DNA of 64,000 nucleotides from Bacteroidetes bacterium 43-93 (GTDB taxonomy: Bacteria > Bacteroidota > Bacteroidia > Chitinophagales > Chitinophagaceae). Location: positions 124,001-188,000 of the forward strand of contig MKUO01000004.1 in NCBI GenBank assembly GCA_001897855.1, given 5' to 3'. The notes beneath the pieces were generated by a model. That model saw nothing but the letters and a program-made list of their open reading frames with translations, had not been told where the DNA came from and searched no databases. A program made the position numbers and the translations under genes. Shown piece by piece: positions 1 to 9,019 of this stretch; positions within the stretch are counted from its first letter, which is position 1; every line of letters begins with the position of its first letter.

Positions 1-138
1 GATAATTATGTAAGGACAGGGAATACAATTGTATTGTATGCTGATAGCGAATATTTTAAAAAATACCCGGATAATACATCTAATATATGGATACACCATT
101 TCATAGGTCCATACCTGTTCCTGGCTGAAAAGCTATAA
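1..138 (+). CDS. C-terminal fragment of an unidentified protein (cut by window start)
   Basis: An open frame runs from the first base to a TAA at 136-138 and gives 45 residues ending in FLAEKL. The composition, rich in aromatic and polar residues with no low complexity, looks like a real protein C-terminus. The following gene is on the other strand and convergent, with only 24 bases between the two stops. The upstream part lies outside the window, so family and function cannot be assigned. The main alternative is that the open frame is fortuitous. Confidence 0.5.
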   Translation, partial: DNYVRTGNTIVLYADSEYFKKYPDNTSNIWIHHFIGPYLFLAEKL

Positions 139-162
139 TTTATAAATAACCGGTATGTGCAG

Positions 163-609
163 TTAATTTTTTTTACCGTTAATAAATGCCTGGTATAAAA
201 CGAAGCCACCTGAACCACCCCTGTAGGTACGACATGACAATGTTGCGCTATCTGACGGAGGGAAATAATGAAATTCAGTAAACGCATCATGCGGGTCGCC
301 GGATGTATGCTGTTCGTTTGCTTTAGTATATCTGAGTATGCCATGTGATATGGGATAGTTGTCTACCGAAACACGAATTGTTGAGTCATCCAGCTTTGTA
401 ACTGTCATCACCCCAGCATATGTTGAGTCCGAAATGGTAGGCGGGCCTCCTACAGAAATTTCTGTATCTACCACTATGTTACAATTATAGGTGCCAATAA
501 TACTATCAACAGGCAGCGGTTTTTTGATGGCAATTGCTGTGTCCGTCGTTTGGTTTTTATGGCATGAAATCAATATCAGGGCACAAACAATGTAAAGCAT
601 AGCTTTCAT
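163..609 (-). CDS. Small secreted lipoprotein, unknown function
   Basis: This 148-residue protein starts at an ATG (607-609) with a short hydrophobic segment ending in the lipobox LISC, so it should be cleaved and lipidated at Cys16 and held in the envelope. The mature part has a Thr/Ser-rich segment and a predicted beta-rich region starting near GTYNC, which resembles small single-domain Bacteroidota lipoproteins. I recognise no catalytic motif. It is transcribed divergently from the acyltransferase-like gene at 697, with about 90 bases between the starts. Function unknown. Confidence 0.7.
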   Translation of the reverse strand: MKAMLYIVCALILISCHKNQTTDTAIAIKKPLPVDSIIGTYNCNIVVDTEISVGGPPTISDSTYAGVMTVTKLDDSTIRVSVDNYPISHGILRYTKANEQHTSGDPHDAFTEFHYFPPSDSATLSCRTYRGGSGGFVLYQAFINGKKN

Positions 610-683
610 AAACGGGAGTTGGTGATACCAAAATAGATAAATAATCGTATGTATTCGTCGTGCGAATGTAATAAGTGTGTGCC

Positions 684-691
684 TATCTTTG
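684..691 (+). promoter_or_regulatory. Bacteroidota -7 promoter box TATCTTTG
   Basis: The box matches TAnnTTTG exactly and ends five bases before the ATG at 697. Transcription would begin at or within a base or two of the start codon, so this mRNA is probably leaderless. The box also argues against the longer reading frame that opens at 649, because that start would lie upstream of the transcript. Confidence 0.65.
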
Positions 692-696
692 CATAC

Positions 697-2376
697 ATGA
701 GGTTTTTGAAGTGGGTATTAAAATGCCTGGCAATATTCATAGGCATCCTGCTGTTGATTCTTATAGTATTTAGCGCTTACGTTTATAGTGTTTCTGATGA
801 TATACAGCCACCAAAGGTTGCAGATACTTCTGCGTTTGCGCTGAAAAAGCAACATGTAGAAGGCAGCTTGTACACCATAGGCGATAACTGGATCCGCAAA
901 AACGAATTTGGGCTTTATGAAATGTATGTGTCCGGAAAGCCTTTTGAGCGGGGCGTAAAGAATGGGAGACTATCGCAACAGCAGATCGTAGACCAGGAAA
1001 TAGCATTTACCCAGCAAATAAAGCAAATGATTCCCTCCCCGGGATACCTGAAGTTCCTGAAGTACATAGTAGGCTTTATGAACAGGGACCTGCCAGACCA
1101 TGTAACGGAAGAGTATAAAGAAGAGATCTATGGCATCTCCCATGCTGCAGCAGATTCTTTCAACTGGATAGGCAACAATTATGCACGCATATTGAACTAT
1201 CATGCCGCGCATGATATCGGGCACGCTTTACAGAACCTGATGCTCGTAGGGTGTACATCGTTCGGTGCCTGGGATACCAAAACTGCCGATGGATCCATGC
1301 TTTTAGGACGGAACTTTGACTTTTGGGTGGGAGATAAGTTTGCAGAAGAGAAGATCGTAGCTTTCTATAACCCTGACCAGGGGCATAAATTCATGTTCGT
1401 TACCTGGGGCGGCTTTACCGGTGTGGTGTCTGGTATGAATGACAAAGGGCTTACGGTAACTATCAACGCAGCACGTTCCGATATCCCATTTAGTGCCTGC
1501 ACCCCTGTTTCTTTGGTGGCACGCGAAGTGCTGCAATATGCAGGTAATATTAAAGAGGCCATTGCTATTGCGAAAAAAAGGAAAATGTTTGTAAGCGAGA
1601 GCTTTTTAGTAGGCAGCGCAGCAGATCATAAAGCTGTAATCATTGAGAAAACACCGAAGCAACTAGCGATCTACGACCCGAATAAGGATAATATTGAATG
1701 CACCAACCACTATCAGAGTAAAGAGTTTGAAACCCAAAAGCTGAATATAGAGCAAAAGGCTACCAGCGCTTCTGTGTATCGGTACCAGAGGTTGCAGGAA
1801 TTAATGCAGCAGAACTATCCGCTGACGCCACAGAAGGTTGCCAATATACTGCGCGACAGGCGCGGCCTTGGCAATACAGATATAGGTGAGGGTAATGAAA
1901 AAGCAGTGAACCAGATGATAGCGCATCACTCGGTAATATTTCAGCCTGATAGCCTGCGCATGTGGGTGAGCACTTCTCCCTGGCAATTGGGCACCTATGT
2001 TTGCTATGATATGAGAAAAGTACTGGCGATGCATGGTTTGCAACGCGATACCGACATATCAATTAACAACCTGAATATTGCACCTGATAGTTTTCTTTAT
2101 TCGAAAACGTATAGGGATTTCCTGAAGTTTAGGAAAAATAAACTGGCATTACTGGCGCACCAGCCGGTAGATACTGCTGAAGTGGTAAACAGCAATCCTG
2201 AGTTTTATGATGCCTACAGGATAGCGGGCGATTATTGCATGCAAAGGAAATGGTACGATGCGGCCGAAAATTATTATGAACATGCGCTTCACCTGGAGAT
2301 AGCTACTGTTACAGAACGTAAAGCGATCCTGAATAAAATTAAGGCTTGCGAAAAACAGAAGAAAAACGAAGAATAA
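697..2376 (+). CDS. C45-family acyltransferase/hydrolase-like protein, membrane-anchored
   Basis: This 559-residue protein has one N-terminal hydrophobic helix (residues about 5-28) and a large exported domain. The segment LVGCTSFGAWDTKTADGSML, followed by GRNFDF and a later GMNDKGL, is typical of the C45 (acyl-CoA:6-aminopenicillanate acyltransferase-like) N-terminal-nucleophile fold. The Cys of GCTSF is the likely nucleophile. The C-terminal 80 residues look helical and TPR-like. Family members hydrolyse or transfer acyl amides, but the substrate here cannot be told. The start is placed at 697 rather than 649 because a promoter box lies between them and the membrane anchor follows directly. 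The next gene begins 50 bases downstream on the same strand. Confidence 0.78.
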   Translation: MRFLKWVLKCLAIFIGILLLILIVFSAYVYSVSDDIQPPKVADTSAFALKKQHVEGSLYTIGDNWIRKNEFGLYEMYVSGKPFERGVKNGRLSQQQIVDQEIAFTQQIKQMIPSPGYLKFLKYIVGFMNRDLPDHVTEEYKEEIYGISHAAADSFNWIGNNYARILNYHAAHDIGHALQNLMLVGCTSFGAWDTKTADGSMLLGRNFDFWVGDKFAEEKIVAFYNPDQGHKFMFVTWGGFTGVVSGMNDKGLTVTINAARSDIPFSACTPVSLVAREVLQYAGNIKEAIAIAKKRKMFVSESFLVGSAADHKAVIIEKTPKQLAIYDPNKDNIECTNHYQSKEFETQKLNIEQKATSASVYRYQRLQELMQQNYPLTPQKVANILRDRRGLGNTDIGEGNEKAVNQMIAHHSVIFQPDSLRMWVSTSPWQLGTYVCYDMRKVLAMHGLQRDTDISINNLNIAPDSFLYSKTYRDFLKFRKNKLALLAHQPVDTAEVVNSNPEFYDAYRIAGDYCMQRKWYDAAENYYEHALHLEIATVTERKAILNKIKACEKQKKNEE

Positions 2377-2425
2377 ACGCAAAGCATTAAATTTACCCCT
2401 TACTACGATAATATACTGAAGATCA

Positions 2426-3616
2426 ATGCCTGAAGCCGGCTTATACGATAACCTGTTTAAGAAGAATAAAGCTTGTGTGCTGATACCTACCTATAATAAT
2501 GCAGGTACGCTCGCGGGGGTGATAAAGGATGTATTAAAGTATAGCACAGATGTAATTGTAGTAAATGATGGCAGTACAGATAATACACAACAAATACTCG
2601 ATGGTTTTCCGCAGGTGAATTCGGTGAGTTATGAGCCTAATAGGGGTAAAGGAATAGCGCTGCAAACAGGAATACGCGAGGCTGCAAAGCTTGGTTATGA
2701 CTATGCCATTGCCATGGATAGCGATGGGCAGCATTATGCCAGCGACCTGAAAGTATTCCTGGATAAGATCGAAGAATTTCCCGGTGCATTGATAATAGGT
2801 GCCCGTAACCTTAGTGAGGAGGAAAATGTACCGCAGAAAAGCAGCTTTGGTAATAAGTTTAGCAATTTTTGGTTTTGGGTAAATACCGGCTTGCGTATGC
2901 CCGATACCCAATCCGGCTACCGGTTGTATCCCGTCCAGAAGCTGGCGTCTAAGAAATACTATACACGCAAATATGAGTTTGAAATAGAGGTAATGGTAAG
3001 GGCATCGTGGAGTGGTGTACCGATCATTAGTGTACCCATATCCGTATATTATCCCAAACCTGAAGAAAGGGTTTCGCACTTCCGGCCATTTAAAGATTTT
3101 ACCCGCATTAGCATACTCAATACCGTATTGGTACTGATAGCACTGCTGTACATTAAACCGCGGGATTTCTTCCGCTTACTAAGCAACAAAGAAGGCTGGC
3201 GGAAAATATGGCGGACTGTGTTTGCCAACCCTGAGGAAAGCAACCAAACCAAGGCTGCTTCCATAGGCTTTGGTATATTCATGGGTATTGTTCCTGTCTG
3301 GGGTTTTCAGCTGGCCATAGGTATTCCATTATCTATAGCCTTTAAGATGAACAAGGCACTTTTTATTCTTGCCGCACATATTAGCGTATTCCCGTTTACA
3401 CCTATCATTTGGGTAGCTAGTTTGATGACAGGTAAATTATTACTTCGCCAGGATAAATGGTTTGTGAGCTTTGACCATCTAACCCTGCAGCGCTTTATGC
3501 AGGAGGGGGCGGCTTTTTTTCTTGGCGGCACTGTACTTGCCATTGTTGCCGGGTTATTGAGTTACCTGATTGCCTATATGTCGCTGGCTACTTTCAGAAA
3601 ACCTAAAGCCATATAG
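2426..3616 (+). CDS. Family 2 glycosyltransferase fused to DUF2062
   Basis: Residues about 15-240 form a GT-A fold of the DPM1-like GT2 family: the opening VLIPTYNNAGTL, the VNDGSTDNT motif and AMDSDGQH as the metal-binding DxD region. It should transfer a sugar from a nucleotide or polyprenyl donor at the cytoplasmic face of the membrane. A hydrophobic helix follows (about 222-238), and then a C-terminal DUF2062 module (about 280-390) with the characteristic GFGIFMGIVPVWGFQLAIGI and two or three further membrane segments. The fusion is known in Bacteroidota. Acceptor unknown. The neighbours do not form a polysaccharide cluster. Confidence 0.85.
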   Translation: MPEAGLYDNLFKKNKACVLIPTYNNAGTLAGVIKDVLKYSTDVIVVNDGSTDNTQQILDGFPQVNSVSYEPNRGKGIALQTGIREAAKLGYDYAIAMDSDGQHYASDLKVFLDKIEEFPGALIIGARNLSEEENVPQKSSFGNKFSNFWFWVNTGLRMPDTQSGYRLYPVQKLASKKYYTRKYEFEIEVMVRASWSGVPIISVPISVYYPKPEERVSHFRPFKDFTRISILNTVLVLIALLYIKPRDFFRLLSNKEGWRKIWRTVFANPEESNQTKAASIGFGIFMGIVPVWGFQLAIGIPLSIAFKMNKALFILAAHISVFPFTPIIWVASLMTGKLLLRQDKWFVSFDHLTLQRFMQEGAAFFLGGTVLAIVAGLLSYLIAYMSLATFRKPKAI

Positions 3617-3803
3617 GTTCATGCCGATATATCAAGAATAATAGATTTCCTATATTTTTTGCTAAGAATAAAGAAATCCTGCTTTTAGACACAGGACGTC
3701 GCTCTCAGAAACAATTCATTATCAAAGCATTTACAAAATGCTGATATTTAAATTTTATTGACAGCAATAATCTATTTACTTTTATATTCTGTTTAACTTT
3801 TCT

Positions 3804-4220
3804 ATGTCGCAACATTTTAAAAATTATACAAACGTGAAGATCGTGTATGTAGATGATGATGTGGATGACAGGTTTCTTTTCACGGAAGTGCTGCGTGAGA
3901 TAGACCCTGACATTGCCCTGCATACACTTACCAATGGGCAAGAGCTCATTAATGAGCTTGATAATATTGCAGAACAACCCACATTAATATTCCTGGATGT
4001 AAACATGCCGGGATATAACGGTTTTGAATGCCTTAGCTATATACGGGGTAAGAGCATGTACGATGATATTAGTGTGTATTTACTATCCACATCCGCAACG
4101 GAAAAAAATGTAGAAACCGCCCAAAACCTGGGGGCTAACGGCTACCTGAATAAACCTACAAGCTATGGCGATCTGAAGACGCTTATTTGCAATTGCATTG
4201 AATCCGTTCTTAGCACGTAA
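3804..4220 (+). CDS. Single-domain response regulator (CheY/Rcp1-like)
   Basis: This 138-residue protein is a stand-alone receiver domain with no output domain. All conserved residues are visible: the acidic pair in VYVDDDVDDR, the phosphoacceptor Asp in FLDVNMPG, the Ser/Thr in LLSTSAT and the Lys in LNKPT. It lies 39 bases upstream of the bacteriophytochrome kinase on the same strand, so it is the obvious phosphotransfer partner, like Rcp1 with Cph1, although here the receiver precedes the kinase. Its downstream target is not in the window. The ATG start is preceded by an AT-rich region without a clear canonical promoter box. Confidence 0.88.
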   Translation: MSQHFKNYTNVKIVYVDDDVDDRFLFTEVLREIDPDIALHTLTNGQELINELDNIAEQPTLIFLDVNMPGYNGFECLSYIRGKSMYDDISVYLLSTSATEKNVETAQNLGANGYLNKPTSYGDLKTLICNCIESVLST

Positions 4221-4259
4221 TTTGTATGTTGTTCTATAAGGAACAATAATAACCTGTAA

Positions 4260-6506
4260 ATGGGAATAAAAGATATTGTAAACAGGGATGTTGTAAATAT
4301 CGATAATTGCGAAAGTGAACCTATACATGTCCCAGGCTCTATACAGCCTCATGGTTTTTTACTGGCAATAGATAAGAACACACACGTCATTCTTTACTGC
4401 AGCGCCAATGTTCGCGATTTTTTAGATCGCGAGCCTAAGGATGTATTGGGTAAAAGATTCCACGATCTGTTTGATTGTGAGGATGAATTGAAGCTCGAAA
4501 ACTACGCTGCCGGTAATGAGTTTAATGACTCGAGGCCATTTCAATGCCATTATAATAAGGTGGGTTATAATACTTTGGTTCATCTTTCCGGGGAGCTGCT
4601 AATTCTTGAATTTGAACCGCACCCGGAAAAAATGCCGGAACTTCCGAATCTGTATATACAGATGCAGAAGTTTGTGAACGAGCTGCAGCGTACCACTACA
4701 TTAAAAGAGCTTTGCCAGTCTATTTCTGAAGAAATAAGGCATGTAACCGGTTACGACCGTGTTATGATCTATCGTTTTGATAAAGACTACAACGGAGAAG
4801 TATTTGCAGAAGCCAAACGAGATGACCTGGAAGGATTTCTTGGATTGCATTATCCGCATACGGATATACCGGTACAGGCGAGGATGCTATACCTCCAAAA
4901 CCCACTTCGTATTATTGCAGATGTAGATTATACGCCCTCGCCAATATATACAACAGTAGAGGGAGCCGACCATCAAAGCTTACACCTGGGTAATGCTATA
5001 CTTCGCAGCGTATCTCCCATCCATATTGAATATCTAAAGAATATGGGAGTAGGCGCTACACTCACTATTTCCCTTATTAATGACGGTAAGCTATGGGGCC
5101 TTGTCGCCTGCCATCATTACAGCAAAAAGGAACTGCCTCATTTTTTACGGCACACCGCTTTGCTGGAAGGTAACTTCCTTTCTTCGCAGATAAAGGTTAG
5201 GGAAGCATCCGAAAAATTTGAACTGTCTAAAGAAATAGACGGCAGATTGCAGGAAGTATTAAACGTATTCAATAGCACTGAAAACATAGAAGAGTATATC
5301 CGTCATCATGTTTTGTCGGCATTAGTAGACGCAGATGGTTTTGCAATTGTCTATAATGGCAGGCTATATAGCCAGGGCATTGTGCCGCCTGAAGAAGAAC
5401 TGCTAAAACTTATCAGGTTTCTGCATTCATACAATAAGCCGGAACTGATAACAGATAATCTTATTGCAGTATATCCAAATGCAAGAGAGATCGTACAATA
5501 TGCGGCGGGGCTCATGTTTTTTTCCATCAACAAGCTGAAAAATGACTGTGTTATATGGTTTAGGACAGAAATTGAAAAGACTATTAACTGGGCGGGTGAG
5601 CCGGATAAAGCGATCATTAAAGATCAAAAGGGACTTTCTCCAAGAAAGTCGTTTGCTAGCTGGAAGCAGATCGTAAAGGAGCACAGCCGTATTTGGGAGG
5701 ACATAGAGATCAATGCTGCCATAAAATGTGTATTCGCCTTGCAAAAACAATTTACCATAATAGATGCAAGGAAAGAAGAAGAAAAACAGCGTAAGCTTAC
5801 CGAACAGCTCCAGGCTGTGAACGAAGAATTATCGAATCTGAACTGGATAGGATCTCATGACCTAAAGGAGCCTTTGCGTAAGATACAGGTCTTCGCCTCG
5901 CGTATGCTGGATAAAGAACGCTACAGCCTTGCCGATGGAACGACGGATTTGATAGAACGTATCCGCAGATCGGCAGAGCGTATGCAGTTGCTGATAGATG
6001 ATATCCTGCGATATACGAGGTTGTCTAATGTGGAAAATCATTTTTCGGAAATAGACCTGAATCTGTTAATGCAGGAAGTAATGATCGACCTGGACAATGC
6101 TATTGAGGAAAAGAATGCCGTGATAGAAATAGGGCCTTTACCGGTAATAAAAGGTATCCTGTTCCAGGTGCGCCAATTGTTCATCAACCTTGTAGGCAAT
6201 GCTATAAAGTTTTCCAGGCCCGATGAGGCATGTGTTATAAAAATCAATAGTGCAGAAGTAAGTATAGATGGGCAGGATCACTACAAAATCACTGTATCAG
6301 ATAACGGTATAGGCTTTGATAAGAAGTATGAGGATGCAGTATTTAAGGTGTTTCAGCGCCTCAATGATGCATCCGTGTATCAGGGTACAGGTATTGGATT
6401 AGCTATTTGCAAAAAGATTATGGAAATACACCACGGTAGTATCGAAGCCGCAAGCGTGGAAGGGGTTGGAGCAGAATTTTCCGTGTATTTTCCCGTTAAC
6501 AGTTAG
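4260..6506 (+). CDS. Bacteriophytochrome sensor histidine kinase
   Basis: The 748-residue protein has PAS-GAF-PHY-histidine kinase order. Cys17, just before the PAS domain (followed by PGSIQPHG), sits where bacteriophytochromes attach biliverdin. The GAF domain carries PHTDIP (Asp202, a variant of PASDIP), SPIHIEYLKNMGV (His255) and ACHHYS (His285/286), all chromophore-contact positions. The PHY tongue keeps the PRxSF motif as SPRKSF (about residue 460). The kinase has the H-box SHDLKEPLRKI (about 532) and ATPase boxes NLVGNAIKF, DNGIGFD and GTGIGLAIC. It should be a red/far-red photoreceptor that phosphorylates the adjacent receiver. A heme oxygenase gene follows within 12 bases and would supply biliverdin. 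Confidence 0.95.
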   Translation: MGIKDIVNRDVVNIDNCESEPIHVPGSIQPHGFLLAIDKNTHVILYCSANVRDFLDREPKDVLGKRFHDLFDCEDELKLENYAAGNEFNDSRPFQCHYNKVGYNTLVHLSGELLILEFEPHPEKMPELPNLYIQMQKFVNELQRTTTLKELCQSISEEIRHVTGYDRVMIYRFDKDYNGEVFAEAKRDDLEGFLGLHYPHTDIPVQARMLYLQNPLRIIADVDYTPSPIYTTVEGADHQSLHLGNAILRSVSPIHIEYLKNMGVGATLTISLINDGKLWGLVACHHYSKKELPHFLRHTALLEGNFLSSQIKVREASEKFELSKEIDGRLQEVLNVFNSTENIEEYIRHHVLSALVDADGFAIVYNGRLYSQGIVPPEEELLKLIRFLHSYNKPELITDNLIAVYPNAREIVQYAAGLMFFSINKLKNDCVIWFRTEIEKTINWAGEPDKAIIKDQKGLSPRKSFASWKQIVKEHSRIWEDIEINAAIKCVFALQKQFTIIDARKEEEKQRKLTEQLQAVNEELSNLNWIGSHDLKEPLRKIQVFASRMLDKERYSLADGTTDLIERIRRSAERMQLLIDDILRYTRLSNVENHFSEIDLNLLMQEVMIDLDNAIEEKNAVIEIGPLPVIKGILFQVRQLFINLVGNAIKFSRPDEACVIKINSAEVSIDGQDHYKITVSDNGIGFDKKYEDAVFKVFQRLNDASVYQGTGIGLAICKKIMEIHHGSIEAASVEGVGAEFSVYFPVNS

Positions 6507-6518
6507 TGCGTGCAAAGT

Positions 6519-7109
6519 ATGTTTATAGAAGAATTGAGGGCACGGACAAAGGAAGATCATCAGCAGTTAGATAAGCTGTTGATCCCTTACATAAAAGGGT
6601 GCAATACAGTTGCTAAATATGCTGATCTGCTACAATGTTTTTATGGTTATTTTCATCCTCTTGAATCGCTGATCTCGGCTTATATCGATGATGATATTGT
6701 TCCCCAATATAGCCGCAGGCGGAAGTCAAATGTGATAGAAGAAGAATTACAGTCTATGCATGAAAACCTACATGCCATAAATGAAGATGTTCCCCTGCCG
6801 CGTATAGACAATATTGCCGGTGCATTGGGAGCTATGTATGTACTGGAAGGCTCTACAATGGGTGGCAAGATCATCAGCAAGATCCTTGCAGAAAATCTCG
6901 GGAAGCAACCATCAGATATCCGTTTTTTCAATTATTATGGGGATGATACAGATGTTTTATGGGGTCAGTTTGTACAATCACTGAATATGTTTGCTGACGA
7001 GCTGGAGGATGCCGGGAAAGGTGTTGTCATATCTGTAGCACGTAATACCTTTCATTGTTTTAAAGCATGGATCGAATACTATTACCTGCAGAAGGCATCA
7101 GGTTCATGA
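6519..7109 (+). CDS. Biliverdin-producing heme oxygenase (BphO/HO-like)
   Basis: This 196-residue protein matches bacterial heme oxygenases in length and motifs. TKEDHQQLDKLL contains the proximal haem-ligand His, and YVLEGSTMGGKII is the glycine-rich distal helix. It opens haem to biliverdin, releasing CO and iron. Placement directly after the bacteriophytochrome, as in many bphO-bphP pairs, implies it makes that protein's chromophore. ATG 6519 is preferred; an in-frame GTG at 6510 would add three residues. Both leave the gene within a few bases of the kinase stop, so co-transcription is likely. Confidence 0.9.
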   Translation: MFIEELRARTKEDHQQLDKLLIPYIKGCNTVAKYADLLQCFYGYFHPLESLISAYIDDDIVPQYSRRRKSNVIEEELQSMHENLHAINEDVPLPRIDNIAGALGAMYVLEGSTMGGKIISKILAENLGKQPSDIRFFNYYGDDTDVLWGQFVQSLNMFADELEDAGKGVVISVARNTFHCFKAWIEYYYLQKASGS

Positions 7110-7207
7110 TCTGCAGTTCTTTTCCTAATTATTGTTAAGTTCCTGTGAAGTTGTAACCATACATGCTTCAAAACGGCAAAAAAGCCAAAACTGACGCCTA
7201 TTTTATG

Positions 7208-7215
7208 TACCTTTG
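7208..7215 (+). promoter_or_regulatory. -7 promoter box TACCTTTG upstream of the ABC-F gene
   Basis: This is an exact TAnnTTTG match 66 bases upstream of the ATG at 7282, in the first intergenic gap after the phytochrome operon. It predicts a leader of about 60 AT-rich bases for the ABC-F mRNA. Leaders of ABC-F genes often carry control elements, but I could not identify a specific structure here. Confidence 0.55.
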
Positions 7216-7281
7216 CACCTCTTTACAGCATTATATATAGCTGTTTTATAATTTTTCGTTTTTTGATATTTAATTTTTACG

Positions 7282-8913
7282 ATGTTATCAGTATCTAATT
7301 TATCGCTCAGGTATGGCAAGCGCGTGTTGTTTGAAGATGTGAACATAAGGTTTACAGAAGGGAATTGTTATGGTATTATCGGTGCTAACGGTGCGGGTAA
7401 ATCGACATTTCTGAAGATATTGTCGGGAGAGATAGATCCTACTACCGGTAAGGTAGAGATAGGTAAGGATCAGCGTATGAGTGTGCTAAAACAGAACCAC
7501 TATGTTTACGATGAGTTTACTGTACTCGAAACCGTGATCATGGGTAACGATAAGCTGTATAGCATCATGAAAGAAAAAGATGCTATCTATGCTAAAGAAG
7601 ATTTTACTGAAGAAGATGGCATCAAGGCGGGTGAGCTGGAAGGACTGTTTGCAGAGATGGACGGCTGGAATGCAGAAAACGATGCAGCAACATTATTGAG
7701 TAACCTGGGTATCAAAGAAGAATTCCATACAAGGCAGGTAAAAGAACTGGATGGTAACCAAAAAGTACGCGTGCTCCTGGCACAGGCTATCTTTGGTAAC
7801 CCGGATATCCTGCTGCTCGATGAACCTACCAACGACCTGGACCTGGAAACAATCAGTTGGCTGGAAAACTTCCTTGCTGATTATGACAAGATAGTATTGG
7901 TGGTATCGCACGATCGTCACTTCCTGGATGCTGTGTGTACGCACGTTGCGGATATAGATTTCGGAAAGATCACCATATTTACCGGTAACTATAGTTTCTG
8001 GTATGAATCGAGCCAGTTGTTGCTGAAACAACGCACAGATGCTAACAAGAAGGCAGAAGATAAGATCGCTGAACTGAAAGAGTTCATTGCCCGATTCTCT
8101 GCGAATGCATCTAAATCAAAACAGGCTACCAGCCGTAAGAAAGCGTTGGATAAGATAAAGCTGGAGGATATGACTGCATCCACGCGTAAATATCCTGCGA
8201 TATTATTCAATAACCAGGTACGTGACGCCGGCGACCAGATATTAGAAGTGAAAGGCCTTGGTAAGACATTGAATGGTGAAGTGATGTTTAAAGATATCAG
8301 CTTCGATTTGAAACGCGGACAGAAAATTGCTATCCTTTCAGAAAATGGCCTTGCAACATCTGCTTTTTATAAAATACTGGCGGGTGAGGATACTGATTTC
8401 CAGGGAACTTTTAAATGGGGTGTTACCATTACCACTACCTATCTGCCTAACGATAACACCAGCTATTTTGAAGGTAAAGACCTGAACTTGATAGACTGGC
8501 TTCGCCAATATTCTGAAGAAAAGGATGAAACTTTCATCCGTGGTTTCTTAGGACGTATGTTGTTTACAGGTGAAGAGACACTGAAGAAATGTACCGTATT
8601 GAGCGGTGGTGAGAAAATGCGTTGTATGATAAGCCGCATGATGATGCTGAAAGGTAATGTGCTGATGCTGGATGAACCTACCAACCACCTGGACCTGGAA
8701 AGTATCACCGCGCTGAACAATGGCATGAAAGATTTCAAGGGTACTATACTGTTTACCACACGCGACCATGAACTGGCGGAAACCGTTGCTGACAGGGTCA
8801 TTGAAATAACACCTAATGGCGCTATAGACCGGGAGATGAGCTTTGATGAATACCGTAATGACGCCCGTGTAAAAGCACTACGTGCAGAAATGTACGGTTT
8901 GCAACCAGCGTAA
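7282..8913 (+). CDS. ABC-F family ATPase
   Basis: This 543-residue soluble protein has two tandem ABC domains and no membrane segment, as in ABC-F translation factors (YbiT/YdiF/Uup group). NBD1 has Walker A GANGAGKS and Walker B LLLDEPTNDLD; its signature position reads VKELDGNQKVRV instead of LSGGQ. NBD2 has signature LSGGEKMR and Walker B LMLDEPTNHLD, but its Walker A is degenerate (LSENGLATSAF, about residue 350), without the GK[ST]. A charged linker of about 80 residues joins the domains, where ABC-F proteins reach into the ribosome. The likely role is rescue or quality control at the ribosomal E site. Antibiotic resistance cannot be inferred from sequence alone. Confidence 0.9.
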   Translation: MLSVSNLSLRYGKRVLFEDVNIRFTEGNCYGIIGANGAGKSTFLKILSGEIDPTTGKVEIGKDQRMSVLKQNHYVYDEFTVLETVIMGNDKLYSIMKEKDAIYAKEDFTEEDGIKAGELEGLFAEMDGWNAENDAATLLSNLGIKEEFHTRQVKELDGNQKVRVLLAQAIFGNPDILLLDEPTNDLDLETISWLENFLADYDKIVLVVSHDRHFLDAVCTHVADIDFGKITIFTGNYSFWYESSQLLLKQRTDANKKAEDKIAELKEFIARFSANASKSKQATSRKKALDKIKLEDMTASTRKYPAILFNNQVRDAGDQILEVKGLGKTLNGEVMFKDISFDLKRGQKIAILSENGLATSAFYKILAGEDTDFQGTFKWGVTITTTYLPNDNTSYFEGKDLNLIDWLRQYSEEKDETFIRGFLGRMLFTGEETLKKCTVLSGGEKMRCMISRMMMLKGNVLMLDEPTNHLDLESITALNNGMKDFKGTILFTTRDHELAETVADRVIEITPNGAIDREMSFDEYRNDARVKALRAEMYGLQPA

Positions 8914-8935
8914 TAATTATTAGTTAATAATCTTT

Positions 8936-8960
8936 AAGCCCCTATTAACGGGGCTTTTTC
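8936..8960 (+). terminator. Intrinsic terminator after the ABC-F gene
   Basis: A perfect 7-bp stem, AAGCCCC with GGGGCTT, encloses a 7-base loop and runs directly into five T residues. It begins 23 bases after the ABC-F stop. Confidence 0.85.
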
Positions 8961-9019
8961 ATTGGTCGGAAGGTAGCGTTCATTTTGAATATCCTTACCA
9001 ATAGCTGTATCATTGCAGT

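Noticed and set aside
649-696. Longer N-terminus for the C45-like protein starting at 649
   Set aside because: The extra 16 residues hold three Cys before the membrane anchor and overlap an exact promoter box, so the later ATG is better.
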